From NCBI GenBank assembly GCA_951640165.1, contig OX621241.1, positions 18,047,001 to 18,111,000 on the forward strand: a stretch of 64,000 bases of DNA, given 5' to 3'. A program made the position numbers and the translations under genes. Position 1 is the first letter of the stretch. Every line of letters begins with the position of its first letter. Shown here piece by piece: positions 21,801 to 36,800 of the stretch. This DNA comes from Pseudoips prasinana. Lineage: Eukaryota > Arthropoda > Insecta > Lepidoptera > Nolidae. Under the pieces are notes generated by a model. The model searched no databases, was not told the origin of the DNA, and worked only from the letters and a program-made list of their open reading frames with translations.

Positions 21801-24800
21801 AAAAAGTAGCCTAAGTCCTTTCCCAGGCTCTACACTATAGGTGTACCAAATTTCATTTAAATTGGTTCAGTAGTTTTGGTGTTAAAGAGCGACAGACAGA
21901 TAGAGTTACTTTCTCATTTATAATATTAGTAAAGACTAGCTGTGCCCGCGACTTCGTTCGCGTGTTAATTAGTTTATTTCATTTATTAGTAAAATAAAAG
22001 ACTTTTTCTAAAATAAAAGTAGCCTAAGTTACTCCTTATTACATCAGCTACCTGCCAATAAAGGTCCCGTCAAAATCGGTCCAGCCATTTCAGAGATTAG
22101 CCGGAACAAACAGACAGACAGACAAAAATTGTAAAATATGTTATTTTGGTGTATGTACCGTATATATATATTCATATTTATGTAGTAAAAACCGGCTATT
22201 TCAATATTACAAACAGACACTCCAATTTTATTTATTTGTATAGATTAAATTCAGTAAAAAAACTATTTAAACCACTCACTATATATATATTCCTTTGAAC
22301 TTGCTACAATATTCCTGTAAGAAACTGCCCTGAGTAGAGGTTCGAACCCCAAGTCTGGCGCGTTTTACTTAATATATAGCTCCACTAGGCGTGCACGCGG
22401 TTTTACCAGCTTTAAACTAAATTATAGCATATCTGTTACTCGGATATATAATCTATATTACTAGAAAGTTGCATCAAAATCCAGTCGGTAGTTTTTGCGT
22501 GAAAGAGTAACAAACACACACACACACGCTCACACACAATAACTCACAAACTTTCGCATTTATAATATTAGGAGGAAGTAGGATTTAGCTCATAGCCTGC
22601 CCTCACTCGCCTTTATTGTCTGGTAAGTCAGTGAAAGGCCCCTTTTACTTTTTAATTAGCCAGCAGACTTTCACGTCATGTTATAAAATAAAAAGAAAGG
22701 TAAGTTCTAAATCAGAAGATACTAATAATGTTAAATATAAAAATGATTGATTACGCATGGCCTTGACAAAGTGCTAACTTCGTCAATAAATAACGATAAT
22801 GTATATTTTATAGACTTGAAGCGAATTATGAAATTATTTTTCTCGTAGCTTCATCCTGATCACTTATAAGGTTATAGAGAGTGCAGCTAAGTGTGGGCAC
22901 ATACTTTTTCACATGTATCCTGATTAGTTAACTAGTCTCCTAGTGAGCTGAAATATGGCCAAGAGGGTAGTGCTCTTGCACATATCACATATGGCAAAGT
23001 TGCTATTCCTGGCATAGCGATATTGCCATATGATTTTAATAACGTCGATAAATTAAAAAGTACATATAAACCACAAAGTAAAGACGCACTTGCAGCCTAA
23101 AATCTGACCTCGGGTTATTATCCAGATACTGTCATGAATCACTATTTCATTGACACGTTTGCACCTTGATTATGTCACGTTTTTAAGTGACATTGTGTGA
23201 CTTATTCATTTTAGCTATATATGGTCACAAAGGTAGACTTAATTCATATTTCTTTAATTTTAAGGTTAGAATAGTGCTCGAACTTCAGTGCAAATATAAA
23301 AAAATACCTTTACTTTATTTTTAAAAGGGGGTGAAATAGGCGAGACCAATTATAAGCACACCTACTTCATCCAGCATATTATTTGAGAACTTCGTTATTA
23401 GAAATTTATTATTATTATTAAAAATTTTGCGAATATCATGTGTGGGATTGTGTGTACTTATGTACACGCGTTAGAAGTTATACTTCTTAATATACAACTT
23501 GAACATAGTTATCAATTTTCATACCACCTAGAACTAACGTCATGCTGTTATTTTTACGATGCGCGCGCATCGTAAAAATTCACTCTCATACCACCTAGAA
23601 CTAACTTCATGCTGTTAAATTTTTTGGTGTCGGTGTGCGCGCGCGTCGTAAAAATTCACTCTCATCATTTTTCTCCATCGCGCCAAAAGAAGTATAACTT
23701 CAAAAATAAAAGCTTTATTAGAAAAAACATCTATGTAACGTGGTAAGGACAATGTATTATCTGATATATATATGATGAACTGTCTTTTTATCTATGAATG
23801 GAAATTTTATTATTAATTTATTCAAACATTACTGTGGTATGTATGTATTAATAAAATGATAATGTATGGTGATGAAATTGTTAAATAATTTTACACTTGT
23901 GCAAATATTTATTAAATAAGCAGTTTATTATAACAGTTTCCTAAATTCCTAAAGATTTTATATTCAACTGTTGTTTATCCAATACTGTCGAATGAATTCT
24001 GAAAGCCATGTTAAATGAGTCGACAATACTGTGTTATTTTTATCATAAAAATTATTGGTCTAACAGTATCGCGTGCCATCGCAGTTAATGAGGTCGTGGG
24101 TTCGAATCCCGGGTCGGGCCAAAAAGTGGTATTGTATTTTTTTTGGCTAGTAAATCTCCCTGGAGTTTGCTTGTTACCTGTGGTATGTATAACCAGGTAA
24201 CATCCATCTCTGTGCCTCGAAGAACACCTAAAAGTCGGTCCTGATCTTTCCCTGATCATTTCGTATATCCGACCCATCGTATTATGAGATTGAGGGACTA
24301 GAGAGAGCATTGACACCGTAACCGAATTCAGCCATGATGGTTTTTAGTACAAATATTTTTAAAGAATTGTTTTAAGGCACGAAAAGTGCTCGTAGCTATT
24401 GGGTGGCAAGGTGAGTTGTTTTAAGGTCAAGCCCATAACGCATGGCATCGCGTCTTAAGGTGTTTAATTACTTAGGTAATTGTTTTATTAACAACTAATA
24501 AGTGACATAAAACGGCTACGCGTGGAATTATTTATTAGCCATGATCTTTCCGGCGCAGAAAGAATAACAGGGCCACTCCATACCATCCAGTGAGTGTCGT
24601 TATAGGCGACTAAGGTATAGGTACACCAGGTAGTCGGGCAGCAAGGCCACCTGTGTACTAGCTACCGCCTAAACGCGGTCGCCAACTCGCATAGAAAGCG
24701 CAGCGACTACGGCAAACCTCTCCAAATAGCTACGTCATAGAAAACTTTGGGGAATGCCTATGTCCAGCAATGGAACGTTATGATTTCACCTAGATATTTA

Positions 24801-27800
24801 ACGGAGTATCTGACTGAGAAGAGATATTTCTCAACTGTATATAAAAGCTAGATTCGAGATGTTTTTGATTATGTCCAGGTGCACATAAATAAATAACCTA
24901 TAGGGATGTCAAGGCAGTGCCGATTATAACATATCGTCTCTTTACATTCCCAGTCCATACATAAAGATTTAGAAACTGTACCTGTTGCACACGCAAAAAT
25001 AATAAATTATTAAATCAGTAGATATAATGAATGTAAATGCTGATCCATGCTTACAAATTGTTTTCGACAGTCATTACAATAGTCTCGTATAAGCCATTGT
25101 GCTTAGCGTTTGTGGACAATGAGAAAGCCTTTAATTCGATCGAAAACTAGGTCCTGCTGAGGTGTCACCAAAGGTGCCAAAACGGCTACCGGTATATCGA
25201 GGTACTGAAGTGTGTGTGTTTGAGAATTAACTCAGTGTCTAAAGTCGAAAGTTTTCGACCAGTGTGGGTTGCCATTGAGGACTTACGAAATAGAGACGTA
25301 GTCGCTCACTATGGGCCTCATAAAAGTCCCAAGGTCACCCAAAGAGGAATGGAGAATGCTATGCTCAGAGTTAGTATCAATAATCGAGTACCTGTGACGT
25401 TTGCTTCACTAATTAATTTAGTAAAATTGAATAAATCTGTTTGTTTTAGTGAACACGAAAGTATCAGAAACTGAAACAAAGTTGGCAACGGTAGCTCCGA
25501 CTTCTGACTCACCCGTAAGTATAAAATGTCGTTACTTAGCTTAAGCACATGGCATATTTTATACTCGCAGACGACACCATCGCCCTCCTGATCCGTAGCT
25601 TGTATTCGTATGAATGAAATGCCCTCTCCGATCCCCAATCGGAAGAGCGGCCCACGTATTAATGTAGATTTCATAGTGCACAACCCAACTTTCTTATTTA
25701 TCTGTCATCAGTAACAGTCCTGAGCCGATGTTCTAACCACAAAGAGGGTGTCCTCTAGCGCGGGTTATTTAAGTATCATTTACTAACCGCCTTGTTTGGT
25801 GAAACAGGCATGCCTCCATGGTTATCTGTAAACGTCATGTTAAACATAAAACGCACAGATGACAAGTTCCGCTTGTATTTTTAGTATTGTCTTATGCAAC
25901 ATTTTCAAGTTAAGCAGCGTAAAGATCGCACCTACAGTGAAAGGCGTGTCGTCTGCGCGTAATAAAGACGTCGTGAGCATAGTCTCTCAGCATTACTTCT
26001 AAACATCTTTGTGTAATGTTTGCAGTTGAAACTTGGTCCTATTTCTCTAATATTTCTTCTTAACACTATCTTTTTCTCCTTTGTAGGCACCAATAAAGTT
26101 TGGCAAGACCGGTCTAGATAAATGTGCAGCATGTGGCCTGCCTGTGTATCTTGCCCAGCGTCTACTAGTATCGCATAAACTATACCACCGGAGGTGCTTC
26201 CGTTGCTCCAAATGTTCTGGTCATCTAAACCCTAAGAATTTCGAGATAAAAGAAGGATCTGAATTTACATGTGATAGTTGTAGAAATGAAAAGACTTTAT
26301 CGAAATATCTCAATAATAATGATCATGATCAAATGGGGATGCTGGCGTTCACTGATAACACAAGTGAATCAAAATCGGTCTCTAGTGGAGACCTGGTTAG
26401 CCACAGAAACAAACCAAGACCGCAATCTATTTTAGGTGAGTTCTACATTATACTCGTGTACATACAAAGCCCATATTGAACATGTACATGACATACAATT
26501 GCATCGCAATACAATAGCCACATCTGTAATTGTATTCCACCCACGAGGCAACGATGCTATTGCCACTGATACAGGAAAATGTAGGCTCCATTCTATGTTG
26601 TGTTAGCCAAAACAGTACCCAGACATTTAAGATAATTGATTTAATTATAATTATTTAGAAGAAAACCGGGACCCATACGATATATATCGTCGGTTTCTCA
26701 CATACGCTTTTTTTATAAAAATCTTAATGTCGCGGAATAGAACCAAAATTAAGGTTCAGATTTATAGAAAAAGCATGTTATTAATTTCAACATGTATTTT
26801 AATTCGCATGAGTTGTAATAATATGTATTTACTTTTTATATTAAAATCAGGATATTATAATACGTATTTTTTTATTTTATTGCGATAGGTTTTTTGCATC
26901 ATGTTCTTCTCTAGGTATTTACTGAATGCTCTTTTCAATATCTTTCAATGTTTTCTTGTTGCACATGTAGACATACTATCTTCTTAAATGTGTTTAATTT
27001 GCCAGAAAATCTACATTATATTTATATGAAAATGCTTTTGTGTGTTATGTATTGTGTGTTTCTTTATTTTAACGATAAAACTAATTAATTGTCTCGTGTC
27101 GTTTATGTTAATTTGTATTCTTAACGTGCGTAAAGTATTTTCGATTGTGAAAAAAAAATAACAAGAGTTGTATTGTGTTTGTGTAACTAATATTTTATTT
27201 TTCGCATCTTATAGAAAGAATAAGTATGTTTGAAAAAAATATAGAAAAAGATACAAATATTGATAATAAAATCTCGAATCTTACGTTAAAAGACAGTTCT
27301 ATAAGTAAAATGGATTACAGTACGAATAGATCTCAATGTGAAATAGACTCAAAGCCTTTAATACCAGACACGAAAACAGAGGATGAGAATATGTTTGTTA
27401 AAAGTGTTCCTGACATTGTTTATAAAAGCAACATTGACAAGTTTAATTTCTTACAAACACAATTGTCTGGAGATACTAACGTTATTAATAAGAGCTCAGA
27501 GAATATAGATATATCAGATACTGGAAACAAAGACTGTAAAAATACTGAAATGACTGAACCAACTAAAGAAGAAATTACTGATACCAACAATATTAGTATT
27601 AACAATATTGTAGATAATGAGACTAGCAATATAACAGATGATAGTAGGTTAGCGAATAACAGTTCTTCAATCAGCGAACAACCTCCTTCACTACCGCCGC
27701 CATTAAAGGTTCAAGAAGAGGTAGAAATAAGTATTAGTGTACCACCTAGACGAAAGAAACAAAAGGCTTTGGCAACTGCAAATAAAATAGAAAAAGAATC

Positions 27801-30800
27801 TAAATTGGACACTAAAACATATCCAGTTCATTTGAATCCGTTTTCAGACGACGAAGATGAGGTAACTACCGATATTGTATAATAATTTTAGATTACTACA
27901 CGAAAGTGTCTAAAGTAACATCAAAGACGTAAAATGGGCCTTAGTAAGTATCTTGCAGTATCTAGCGACATCGAAATCTCAACAATTGCTCTTCACGCGA
28001 AAATTCGTATTATGTGTCGTACAAATTTGCGCTTGATGAACCATTATTGCACAAATGGCCTAGCGCTTGGCATCTGCAAGATAAATGCTAAGGGGAAGGA
28101 TACTAACTTTCCGTTTGACACGGCTCATTTAATTTCTCATTCTTTTATGTTTGATTAAACGGTACCAAAAGTTACCAACCAAAACGTTGTTTGTATGTAA
28201 TAGACCATATCGAAAAACTGCCTGTAAAATTTTTGGTGGCATCTAGTTTAAACCAAGTTCCAAGAGAACCACCAGTTATAAATGAAGTTAATTTCTACTA
28301 CTTTCTACTTTTTGAGTTGTTTAAGAAAAGATATTTTTTAAATATCATAGAATGTCGAACAACAGACTCCGCCTAAGAGAGTTAGCACCAATCCGTTTGG
28401 AAGCAGTGATGAAGAAGACGATGTGGTACCCCCAATACAACTGCCACCTAAACCTGCGCCCGCGCTAGATACGCCAGTGTGAGTATTATTCAATAAGAGA
28501 ACAATATTAGCCATGTGAAAACGTGACTCTGACCACATCATTGTAGAGGTAATGTAATGACACAATGCAACAAAAGAACAATAAGTACATTATTCCTTTT
28601 AATACGTGGTAGGTTGAACCATACATTTGGTGGAATTATATCTTTTTACTCCCGACAGAAAAAGTGGTTATAAATTTCGCATTAGAGCACTCGACGAGTT
28701 ATCATCCCTTAGTAATGATCCATGGCGGAATTAAACACGTTTGGGGTATTATACTGGTGAATTAAATTTATTTGTTTGTAATAATAATATCCTGACCCTG
28801 GGACATTATTTACACACGGCCATCTGATCCCAAAATAAGCAGAGCTTGTACCTTTATCTACTATGGAACCATAAGTGATATACTACTTTTCTTTTGTAAA
28901 TACATACTTATATACCTAGATAATTACACCCAGACTCAGGACAGACAGACATGTTCAAGCACACAAATATCTGTCCTGGGTGGGAATCGAACCCACAACC
29001 TCCGGCGTGAAAAGCAAGCATTTGCCAACCACGCCAACAGGTCGGTTTATATATCTTGTATGAGAATATTTTTTGCGGGCGAGAGTGCGGCGGAAATTGC
29101 ATATCGGCTTGATTGAACTGACAATTAGCGTAAATAATAGTACATATTAAATTTGTATTGTTATGGATTTCAACAAAAGTAAAGGCTGATTCCAAAACTT
29201 TTCATAGTTCTGGCTATTTGTGGCAGATGAACTTTATTAATACGGACTTTCAAAACTCAAAGTTTAGTAAAAGTTTCTTAACAATAAAGCTCTGCACCAG
29301 CATAATAAACATAGGTATCTACATATCTTAAGATCTATGATGAAGCCTGGTTCGGAGTTCTTGCTGATAAGAATCAGAAGCGACATGAAAGCGGCTCGGC
29401 ACCAACCACCGCAAACTTCTCTTGTCAGGCCTGCGGCATGCTATGTCGCTCTCGCATCGGTTTGTTTAGCCACCATAAGAAATGTCTCTCAGACAATGCG
29501 CCGTAAATCGTCTGTAACAGACGCAAAGGCCATATATATCTACATATGATACAGCTCCCTATATAAAAGAGGTACAATCTACACGTGATCAGGTAACCAG
29601 GTTTTGAAATACCTACGAAAACTATTTTGGGTTCCCATACAAAATGCGTCGGATAATAGTAATTTTGTATGCAAATTCTTTATCATGGGCATTTTGAAAA
29701 TTTGTGTTTGATGCGATGTTCATTTTCATAGGCAAATTAAGCTTCATAAGTCTCATTCAAATTCAGGTTGTACCATGTATTGTTAAGATAGGGGATATAT
29801 GTGCGTGAAGGCGCGGTTTTATTACTTACTTTTGGTATGAGCACTGGTTGCCCTAGTGTCAGAGTTGTTCAAGCCGCCCAGTAGACCTCTGTCATGGCTT
29901 AACGATGTTGTCTAATGACTTCAACCGGGACCGACAACTTACCGTGCCCTCCGAACCACGGAGACGGTCAGAATGTTTTTTCATTTTTTTTTTATCTGGG
30001 GACAATGTCACACATATCTTCCTAGCCCCAAACTAAGCAAAGCTTGTACTATGGGTACCAGGCGACGATATACGTACTTATATAGATAGATAAATACTTA
30101 AATACATAGAAAACATCCATGACTCAGAAACAAATATTCGTGCTCATCACACAAATATTTGCACTTACCGGGATTCGAACCCAGGACCACCAGCGTCGTA
30201 GGCAGGATCACTACCAACTAGGCTATGGTGACCGACTTTGGTGATCTATGGACTGACCGCGAGCCTAGTTGCTTAACCTCGCTGATCACTTACGGACCGG
30301 TGCGGTGAAGGCATCTAGCTATGAGTTTTTATTTCGGTTTTATTTCTATATCTACAGGTATCCATGTTATATGCATTAAGAGCAACAAATGATGTTTGTT
30401 CTGTGGATTAGACGGTGTCTAGTAGGTATGTTGGATCAGCATGCGCACGATTCTAGATTCAATTATCACTAGTCATGACAGATTGCAGGAACGCATATTC
30501 CTTCAACGGCCGGACTTAAGTAGTTATATGTTATTGGAACAAAGTTCCTTATCGCGCGTTTCGAAAGGGGGCTAGACGGGAAAAATTTAGACGAAAAGTT
30601 GTAACGACACTTATGGTTTTTTTATTATTAGTTAAATTGAGCCACTGATTAAGCTTATATTACATTATATTTGTTAATAATATTTTTATACTTCGTTCCA
30701 TCCGGGTGTCCCTTGAACCTCTCAAGTTTTACGTATATGTACGTGGGACATAATAAGCAAAATAAACATTTTGTTTTTGTGATATTAATACCAATTTATG

Positions 30801-33800
30801 ATATAATCAAATGGGATATTTTTGAACATTTATCATTTCCGTTACTACAATATCTAAATCCATAACAATAAAAGTAACGATAGTATAGTCCTTCTCCTAC
30901 GCTATTTGATGATACGTACTTACGTAATTCATAAAACGTATTAAATAACTTGCTAGTAACGCGAATGTTCGCAGATGCACATGTAGATCGCTTATATACA
31001 ATAATGCGTAAAAGATGCGGTTCTCTGGTGCATAGGGTGCGGACCAGCTATAACAGTATCCTAAACATGATTGCAAGTAGGTTGGACTGCGCCTACATAA
31101 GTCGTTGCTGTGCCGTCTCCCATGGATTTTCGCAGTGATGACGGTTGCGGGGTTATAATGTATGTTACTAATATAGCTGTAAGTCCTACTAACATAATAT
31201 GAGTCATAGTTACTTAAATAAATAAAAAAATATCCTATTCTAAAGACTTGAATGCTTTAACCATAACCTTGTCTGATGGTAATCACAAGAAGGCTTGAGG
31301 GCCTCCCCTGGAAATGCAGTGTCAGAGTCATCGATATAATAATAGTCGACTGATGCTAGTCGAATTTCGGCAAATTCCCTCCCTCTCATGATTCCATAGG
31401 ACGGTTAGCGACACGACTTTACGTGGTCTCCGAGACACAAAGGTGTAACACCACCTATTTCCAGACTTCAGACAGATTCTGAGACTTTTTCTTAAAAGAA
31501 AAATTTTTATCTTCCTTAATCGCACCCAAGACATTTTTCATTATTTGCGGTTTAAAATGCAAAGTTATACTCTTCGCTTATTCGCCAATATTGAAATGAA
31601 AATAGAATCTCATTCAAAACAATGGTTTTTAAATGAGGCATAGATATACTTTAAACTAATATTTCTAAAAATTCAAAAATATATAGGAAGAACATGCTTG
31701 ATATGTTTTAAAATTTGAAATATGTACATATATTATGATTTTGATACTTGCTGGTAACTAATAGCGGACATTATAAGACAGGCCGGTTGACGTGGTTGGT
31801 GGATACTTGCCATTCATGCCGCCGGTCGTGGGTTCGATTCCCATCCAGGACAGAATCAGATATTTGTATGCATGAAAATGTCTGTGTGTCCTGAGTCAAA
31901 TGTAAATATCCATATAATTATGTATTTACAAAAACGAAAAGTAGTATATCACGCTGCCATAGTTCAAGCTCTGCTTAGTTTAAGATCAGGTGGCCGTGTG
32001 TGAATAATGTCTCGGGATATTATAATATTATTTTATTTAGGATCCCTCGCATGGTGAAATCATTAGATTGAATATCAAATGTTAATGTCGTTCAAATGTT
32101 TCAGAAAACGTCTAATCGCGGTCAATCCGTTCTGGTCGGATGGAGAAGAACCTTCGTCAGATGAGGAAGAAACTCACAGTAAGAGGTAACAAACTTCAGC
32201 ACTTCTTATTTTATTGTTATTACTCTGTTTAACCAAGGTCACAGAGAAGGGTCATGGTTGAAAGCATATGTATCTTGTGTTGTTTTAGCACCCAAACGGA
32301 TTAGATGAGATTCCTTTTTGCTGTCTGTTTCCCTATATCCTATTATCATAATTAGCAACAGCCTGGATGACAATCTGTCATCCACTGCCGGACATACATA
32401 GGTCTAATCAAAAGTTTTCGCGACATTTGAAGCATTGTGCCGTAGTCCACGCGTTTGGCATTGTCTGGAATTGCCGGTGAAGTACTGAAAGCATTATAGG
32501 CTAACTGTAAAAGTTAATAAAAATACATGTTTGCGTCCCCAGTGAGGAAGTTTGTATGGTATGGGGATGTCTTATTACGAATTCTGGTTCAGGAACCACA
32601 CGGCTATATGCTCATCTAATGGCATATGCCCAACCATATGGCATATGCCCATTACCCATATGTCCATCCATATATCATGAGTGTGGAGTTCTTTATCGTA
32701 CCCTTAAAAGAACGCTCGTGGCCGCTTCAATTCTTATCTGAAACATTATCAAAATGCTTCATAACTATGTTTATAAACATTAAAATTTGTTTCTATTGTT
32801 GATTAGAATCGTGACCATTGTTTGTTTGCGTATTGTCTTAGTGTGTTTACCTAAATATTTGTCAACAAATTCTGCGGCTGAAATAATAAACTGAAATATT
32901 TTGTAGATAAGCTATTTCTTATCCCTACTTTAGATATCGTTTTGTGACGAAAACTATGAAAAAAATATGTATTTAGCGTAGATTCTTGTACAAATATACT
33001 TATCTTCGAATGTAATCTATATACAAATAAATTCCATTAATATAATCGATGTTTTTTGAAGTGAAAACTTCTTTAGCGGCGTTTTGCACTTTGTTTTCTT
33101 AATTTTGTTTGATTTTTTACAGCTGACAGCCTAACCAAATTTAGTTCTATTTGTAAAATTTATTCCCATGGGGAGAAAAGCAATTCCGGACAAACCCTCG
33201 TGGTGTTTTGGTTTGTTTTTGTGTACTAAATAAATAAAAAATACTATGAGTCTAGTGCCCAAAGGTGAGAAGTAACATCTTCCACTCGCTGCTCGGATCA
33301 AATAAACACTACTTTCCGATTATACTAGATAGATACTAGACGGTCACCGTAGCCTAGTTGGTAGTGCTCCTGCCTACGAAGCTGGTGGTCCTGGGTTCGA
33401 ATCCCGGTAAGTGCAAATATTTGTGTGATGAGCACGAATATTTGTTTCTGAGTCATGGATGTTTTCTATGTATTTAAGAATTTATTTATCTATATAAGTA
33501 TGTATATCGTCGCCTGGTACCCATAGTACAAGCTTTGCTTAGTTTGGGGCTAGGATGTTCTGTGTGACATTGTCCCTATATATTATTATGAGAAATGAAA
33601 AAATAGTTTTCACTCCTATCGCCAAAGACTGCCCTGCATGTTTTTTTTTTTCTCAGAGGGATTTGCCCGTACGTAGTTAAGGCGCCTGGCTAAAGCTTCG
33701 GCGCCTTCTTGTCTCGGGTTCGATCCTCAAACAGGATAATCATTTATGTAATCCTTATCTGCTTACCCTGTATCGAGGTATACATTATGTACGTGAATTG

Positions 33801-36800
33801 TATGTTTATAAGAACGCCCGTATTATATTTCAAAAGTGCGGGCGGTGCCTCGAGTTTTTTTAATTTTCTTTAAACCTGATACTGAGATAAGGATAAAAAG
33901 GTTAAGAAACTTTTTTCTGTGCCCTCGTAACTCCGAAAAGGCCTTTTGTATCTATAATTGACTTGAATTGAAAGCTTAGCTAGCCACCAAGATTTCTTTT
34001 TTGCCCATTTTTTCACAGCTTACAATTTTTGCATATTTAATAACAGTCCAAACAATTACGACAAAAACAATAGAATACAATAGTTTGCAGAGATTATAGA
34101 AACAACGATAAATCCCTTTGGTGTTATTCAATCTTTAAAAATAGGTGTTTAGTTATCAACCAATTCTTTTATTTTTATAAAGACATATTAGGTCTTTACC
34201 TATGAAATTGCCGTTCTGCAGTACTGGCCATTTCAAATCAAAATAATTTTTGTTTGGCTAAGAATTCTAATTTCAAATTAATTTTATTTTAAAAACATGG
34301 ATTCTTTTTTCCAAAAGTAGTCATTTCTTTATTGATTAGTGTTACATTTTCATCGCATTTCAATCTTTTTCGTCATCATGGATACGTTAAAAATTCGAGT
34401 AATTATGGAATATGAGTACCGTCGTGGCAGCAACGCGGCACAAGCGGCACGCAACATCAACGACGTTTACGGAGCTAACACTACAAACCAACGCACCACC
34501 TGTTATTGGTTTGCTCGCTTCCGTTCTGGAAATTTCGACCTGAAAAATGAACCTCGCGGTCGTCCGAAGACTTTGGTCGACAATGACGAATTAAAGGCGG
34601 TTGTGGAAGCTGATGATACACAATCTACGGCTGAATTAGCAGCAGCTTTCGACGTTAGCGTCAAAACAATATTGGTCCATTTGCGTCAAATTGGCAAGGT
34701 AAAAAAGCTTGACAAATGGGTGCCCCACGAACTCAATGATCGCCAGCGCGAAGTACGCGTCGAGACGTGCCTTGCACTGCTCAACAGACACACAAATGAA
34801 GGAATTTTGAACCGCATTGTTACCTGCGATGAAAAATGGATTCTGTTTGATAACCGCAAGCGCTCAGCAAGTTGGTTGGATCCTGGTTCAGCACCTAAAC
34901 AATGCCCTAAACGAAAACTTACCCCTAGAAAAGTGATGGTCACTGTTTGGTGGTCTAGCGCCGGTGTGATTCATCACAGCTTCTTACCAAACGGGGTGAG
35001 CATTACTGCAGATGTGTACTGTGAAGAACTGAGCACAATGATGGAGAAGCTGGCGCATCTCCAACCAGCATTGGTCAATCGCTCGTCTCCGCTGCTCCTG
35101 CACGACAACGCGCGACCTCATACTGCACAGCAGACGGTCTCCAAGTTGCAAGAACTGGAGTTGGAAGCTCTCCGTCATCCGCCCTACTCACCAGACCTTG
35201 CGCCTACAGACTACTACTTTTTCCAGAATTTGGATAACTTCTTGGCGGGAAAAAAATTCAATACCCGAGAGGCAGTACAAAATGCCTTTGAAGAATTTGT
35301 TGCCTCCCGTCCAGCTGATTTCTTTAAGAAGGGCATCAATAAACTGCCACTGCGATGGCAAAGATGCATTGATTGCATGGGTGATTACTTCGATTAATAC
35401 AAATAAAAAAATTCATGAAAAAAATTCGTATAAATTTTTTCATACAAAACGGCAATTTCATAGGTAAAGACCTATTATTTACGTGCAGTTAAAGCCTATG
35501 TTATAAATTAATTTATTCCAGCTTAAACTTTCTTGAACAACATGAATTGGAATCGCAATTGCTGGGCTTTTCTCTTTCGGAGCGTTTAACAGTCTGGTAA
35601 TATCTAACTCTGGTAATGTTTTGTCTAGCTCGATGTACAGATCTTCGTTGGCAACAAGTACGCCGAACCTCCCAGGAAGTACGCCGCGGCGACAGAAGCC
35701 CAAAGCGCCGCCTCCGCCCCACATTTCGGTATCGGAGGCGCCGCGCGTGCCACCCGCCTCCTCCATGGACGACGTTGCGAGCATATCGTCCTATAGCTCC
35801 TATAATTCCACCATACATTCGGATCAAGTACGTGCTTTATGAATATTATTATATATATATTTTATTATTATATATATTTAATATTTTGATGTATCTATTC
35901 TTAAGAGACAAGAAGTAGAAGGAAATAGCGGGCGAGTTCTAGTAACTCTGATGGCAGAGATGATTCTCTGCCATCAGACTTTCAAAATGCATACAGGTGA
36001 TCCTGTATGCATTTTGAAAGTCGCGATATTCTTGATGTCAACTAAAACCATGGCTGCATTAAATACTCTTCCAGTAAAACTGTTTTTTTTTTTCTGTGAA
36101 GCCGTGTCTATTTGAGAGAATTATTATTTACTTGAATTTCCTCAATTTTTTTCGATCGAGCCTGTAAGTTTTTTTTTTCGATCTACTCTTTGAGACTAAT
36201 ATACCTACTTATTATTAGAGTGGCTTAAATTAGTGCGTGATATTTTTCAAGCGATCGGCAATTGTGTTTTACTGATGGGACTGTTTCCATTACATATTTA
36301 TTTTCAATGTTTTTTTTTTCAGTGTTAGTTGATTCATTAATATTTGTATTATTCGTTCATAGAAGTCGATCGGCAAGTCTACGCCTACCTTGAAGAAACG
36401 GCCCGCCCCCACTCCTCCCGATAGTCTATCAACGGCGTCCGGCGGTGGAGGCTCGCTGGAGAAAGGCATTAACACTTCGGGTACTAAGAGCATTAATTCA
36501 GAAGGTATGTACTAGTAGAGGCCCAATTTGAAGAAAGGGCCTCTCCCGGTCACTCCCCTGGGTAGTTGTAATGCTGCACAGACGCACTGATCACGGGAAT
36601 TTTGCGACGGCTTCTGGGAGGTAGAGACGAACAAGTTCACGACTAGTTTAAAGGAGTGACCTGCTTCAAAGTTATCGTAGACTTGTATCCCAGCAGTATC
36701 GACAGCCTTTGGAGGGAAAGCCTGCAGAAGAAAATAATTACTTAGATAAATGACACAATTTTATTACCAAATATACCAAACCGTCGAATTCATTAGCATT

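Noticed and set aside
27420..27629. Minus-strand hydrophobic open frame
   Set aside because: Antisense of the asparagine/aspartate-rich MICAL-like exon 5; the apparent membrane segment is a composition artefact.
28950..29047. Other tRNA-like heads with good A/B boxes (also 30170-30237, 33343-33412, 37820-37896, 38630-38703)
   Set aside because: All continue into SINE bodies shared between several places in the window.
34686..35178. Minus-strand open frames in the mariner
   Set aside because: Antisense shadows of the transposase.
35479..35918. Alternative-frame proteins across MICAL-like exon 8
   Set aside because: GC-rich coding exons leave open shadow frames; only one frame fits the splice phases of the neighbouring exons.
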